Assembly (NCBI GenBank): GCA_033722555.1
Contig: JAWVYS010000070.1
Location: 1 to 8,075, forward strand
Direction of reading: 5' to 3'
Source of the DNA: Brumimicrobium sp033722555
Lineage (GTDB): Bacteria > Bacteroidota > Bacteroidia > Flavobacteriales_D > Crocinitomicaceae
Length of the DNA stretch: 8,075 nucleotides
A program made the position numbers and the translations under genes. The notes beneath the pieces were generated by a model, which ran no database searches, was not told the origin of the DNA, and worked only from the letters and a program-made list of their open reading frames with translations. Positions 6,201 through 8,075 of this stretch are shown piece after piece. Position 1 is the stretch's first letter. Every line of letters begins with the position of its first letter.

Positions 6201-6245
6201 AAAAAAAGAGGCTGTCAAATTGAATAGCGACAGCCTCTTTTTTTT
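6201..6245. terminator. Strong bidirectional intrinsic terminator
   Basis: The arms 6201-6216 and 6229-6244 pair perfectly over 16 bp: a GAGGCTGTC/GACAGCCTC core flanked by seven A and by T6238-T6245. The loop is 12 nt. The A run on one side and the T run on the other let it end both nnr (stop 34 bp upstream) and the convergent minus-strand gene (stop 13 bp beyond the T run). A short direct repeat, ATTATAAAAA (6183-6192 and 6196-6205), adjoins it. Confidence 0.95.
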
Positions 6246-6257
6246 ATAGTAAAATTT

Positions 6258-7892
6258 TCATTTAATCTCAATTCGGATCATTCGTGTTTTCTTACGGTTG
6301 AACATCTTCATAACCGGAGACAAGATCACAAACTGTTTATTGTCTTCGTCCGATCCCACCACTGAAGGATCTATTGAGATTCTCAGTTCACTCAAGTCAA
6401 GTACCTGTTCCGTAGAAACGTCTCCGGATTCGGTAAGTCGAGTGATCGAACCATACCTGATCGCTCTGTCTCTAAAACGCGTTTTGCGGTTTGATTTTTT
6501 GCCTTCTTCGATCATTTCTTCCATGACATTGCTAGTTCCGTGAAGGAAATAAATATCGTTTCCGTCTCGCATGGAAGTATAACCGATCCCGGGATCATAA
6601 TTGACAGTTAATTGATAGAAAGGGAATAGCTTCGTATACGCAATTTTACCATTTTCGTCGGTTTTAACGATGATTACATCTTTATAGTAATAGTAATAAT
6701 CCGTAGTGGTTGTAGTTACTCCGTTCGCATCCGTTGTAGTTCTTGTTACGATTCGCAAATCGAATTCCTGATAAACAGATATCAGTCCGTTATCTGCGGT
6801 TTCATAAGCTTCCATAAGAAGAAAATCTCCTGAAAAATCTTCATCATCCAAAGTTTCGCCCTTACGATTCTTTCGTTTTTCGGTTTTACGTTTTTGTCTT
6901 TCAGACCAATACTGAGTAACAAATTCAGCATCGAAATCCTGCACATTTACATCAACTACCTGATTTGTTGCCTCCTCATAAATTGCCGTAAAAATACCCG
7001 AGAATTTTTTGTCCTTCAGAATCTGTCCGGAGAGCAGTATCCCTTGAGAGACAGGTTTAATTCTGAAGTCACCTATGCTTAAAGGTTCTACCACGTTGTC
7101 CTGAAAAGGAATCTCTTCGATTGAACCGTCTTTCAAACGGATCTTAAAGAGTCGGGGAGTGACAATCCATCGTTTCAATAACTTACCTTCTACCTTTTCT
7201 TTAACACTTGTAGTGGCTTTCAGGTAGAGGAAATCCCCAGATTCAGCCATACTCAAATTACTTACACGATCATATTCAAGGCTGAACGTAAAACTGTTCT
7301 TAACTTCCAGACTCTCGTCGAGGTCAATGACCTGAAAGGTTTTTAACTCATCTGAAGAACAGCTGATATCCGATACAAAAGTGAAGGTACCATCACTCAT
7401 TTTTTGATAATTAATACCTCTGGGACTATAGTTTCCTTGTCTGAAGAGTCCTTTGCACTCAGGAGATACGCCAATTTCAAACCGCTCTCCCACAAGTTCA
7501 CCATTTTGATCGATATGCACGCCATAAAAACGCATTGGTTTCTGAGTGACTTTATCGGTACAGATAATTGTTGCCTTATCATCTATAAAATCAATGTCCT
7601 TATATTTTAAACCACGCGCTTTAAGTCCCGGAATTTTCTCCAGCGGGAATTCAGCGTGCATTTCTCCGGTCGATGCATTAAAAACCTTGATAAAGGGCCT
7701 GACTATATAAGTGACTAGTGCATAGGTGTATTTATAACTTTGTGTGTAAATATATCCGTTGTCATCAATACCTATGAATCCCGAACCGCGGGTTTTACCC
7801 TTGGTAGGTTCGCCTTCAACGATTTCATAATTAATTTGAGTATAGGAAATAGTAAAGACAGAGATAAAAAGAATGGTTAGAATTTTTTTCAT
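6258..7892 (-). CDS. Exported protein of unknown function, possibly beta-propeller-like
   Basis: The product is 544 residues. The N-terminus MKKILTILFISVFTISYTQ is a clear Sec signal peptide (cleavage near residue 19) and the ATG at 7892 follows an A/T-rich leader, so the start is firm. I recognise no named family. The body is beta-rich with recurring patterns such as 'DDNGYIYTQS', 'DENGKIAYTKLFP', 'DGNDIYFLHGTSN' and 'ESGDFLYLKA'. These short strand-turn-strand units with Asp/Asn/Gly turns suggest a propeller-like domain, as in many exported Bacteroidota proteins. Odd features are a basic stretch (Arg332-Lys344) followed by an acidic cluster (Asp349-Asp352), and a low-complexity segment of Thr residues leading into five consecutive Tyr (399-403). 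There is no lipobox, C-terminal sorting domain or transmembrane segment. It stands alone, convergent with nnr. A periplasmic or secreted location is inferred. Confidence 0.85.
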   Translation of the reverse strand: MKKILTILFISVFTISYTQINYEIVEGEPTKGKTRGSGFIGIDDNGYIYTQSYKYTYALVTYIVRPFIKVFNASTGEMHAEFPLEKIPGLKARGLKYKDIDFIDDKATIICTDKVTQKPMRFYGVHIDQNGELVGERFEIGVSPECKGLFRQGNYSPRGINYQKMSDGTFTFVSDISCSSDELKTFQVIDLDESLEVKNSFTFSLEYDRVSNLSMAESGDFLYLKATTSVKEKVEGKLLKRWIVTPRLFKIRLKDGSIEEIPFQDNVVEPLSIGDFRIKPVSQGILLSGQILKDKKFSGIFTAIYEEATNQVVDVNVQDFDAEFVTQYWSERQKRKTEKRKNRKGETLDDEDFSGDFLLMEAYETADNGLISVYQEFDLRIVTRTTTDANGVTTTTTDYYYYYKDVIIVKTDENGKIAYTKLFPFYQLTVNYDPGIGYTSMRDGNDIYFLHGTSNVMEEMIEEGKKSNRKTRFRDRAIRYGSITRLTESGDVSTEQVLDLSELRISIDPSVVGSDEDNKQFVILSPVMKMFNRKKTRMIRIEIK

Positions 7893-8075
7893 ACGTTGAT
7901 TTTTATTTTAATAAGATCGTGCAATTATACGGAGAATTCTCGGGAACGAAAAGAAAAAATAGTTTTTCATACCTATAACGCTACACCTATGTAGTAGGCA
8001 GAAAAATACTTCTCCCGTTCTGTGCGTATCGCAATTATAGGTTGGTCAGGGATTTGGTTTTATATAAGTGTATCA
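7893..8075. other. Intergenic segment at the right edge, no gene seen
   Basis: These 183 bp upstream of the minus-strand exported-protein gene hold no open frame of note. The minus strand contains TATAATTG about 40 bp before the ATG, which resembles a sigma-70 -10 box, but there is no TAnnTTTG. The main structured item is the foldable segment 7971-8042. Confidence 0.6.
7971..8042. repeat. 72-nt foldable segment with an 8-bp closing stem
   Basis: ACCTATAA (7971-7978) pairs perfectly with TTATAGGT (8035-8042). Inside are CTAC/GTAG (7981-7984, 7991-7994), CAGAA/TTCTG (7999-8003, 8018-8022) and GCG/CGC (8024-8026, 8030-8032), giving a cloverleaf-like outline on either strand. It is not a tRNA: there is no TTCRA-type T loop, no GG in the D loop and no anticodon stem in register. 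Its identity is unknown. Confidence 0.4.

Noticed and set aside
7971..8042. tRNA gene suggested by a 7-8 bp acceptor-like stem and 72-nt length
   Set aside because: There is no TTCRA T-loop, no GG in the D loop and no 5-bp anticodon stem in register on either strand.
7971..8042. Integron attC site with the exported-protein gene as a cassette
   Set aside because: The ends do not match RYYYAAC and GTTRRRY in the right places, and the other end of the gene has a plain terminator, not a second attC-like fold.

Overview
The window looks like chromosomal DNA from a Bacteroidota bacterium, probably flavobacterial or a close relative. The supporting signs are moderately AT-rich DNA, A-rich leaders without clear Shine-Dalgarno sequences, two matches to the Bacteroidota -7 promoter element TAnnTTTG, Sec and lipoprotein signals, and the end of a DUF2027/Smr-type gene. 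This assignment is an inference from style and families; no marker gene is present.

Layout, left to right. (1) The 3' end of an Smr-domain gene (+) is followed 55 bp later by an exported, probably thioredoxin-dependent, two-cysteine glutathione peroxidase (+). (2) A 318 bp intergenic region holds an AT-rich inverted repeat, one copy of a short degenerate repeat, and an imperfect dyad upstream of the next gene. (3) A 753-residue multicopper oxidase (+) has complete copper ligands, a methionine-rich insert and a C-terminal extension that reads as a CopB-like outer-membrane beta-barrel. A second copy of the degenerate repeat lies just after its stop, so the gene is bracketed by two same-orientation copies. 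(4) A 208-residue 2-oxoglutarate/Fe(II) dioxygenase (-) closely resembles the EGL-9/PHD prolyl hydroxylases. (5) Divergent from it, a small lipoprotein gene (+) sits 3 bp upstream of a complete bifunctional NAD(P)H-hydrate epimerase/dehydratase (+), probably as an operon. (6) A strong 16-bp-stem terminator separates this from a convergent gene (-) for a 544-residue exported protein of unknown function. (7) The right edge contains a 72-nt segment with an 8-bp closing stem and three internal hairpins.

Working together: the peroxidase and the multicopper oxidase both act outside the cytoplasm and fit a copper/oxidative-stress defence theme, but the 318 bp gap argues against a single transcript. 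Nnr is metabolite-repair housekeeping. The lipoprotein and the 544-residue protein are unassigned. The points most worth a second look are the oxidase-barrel fusion, the repeats around it and the PHD-like hydroxylase.
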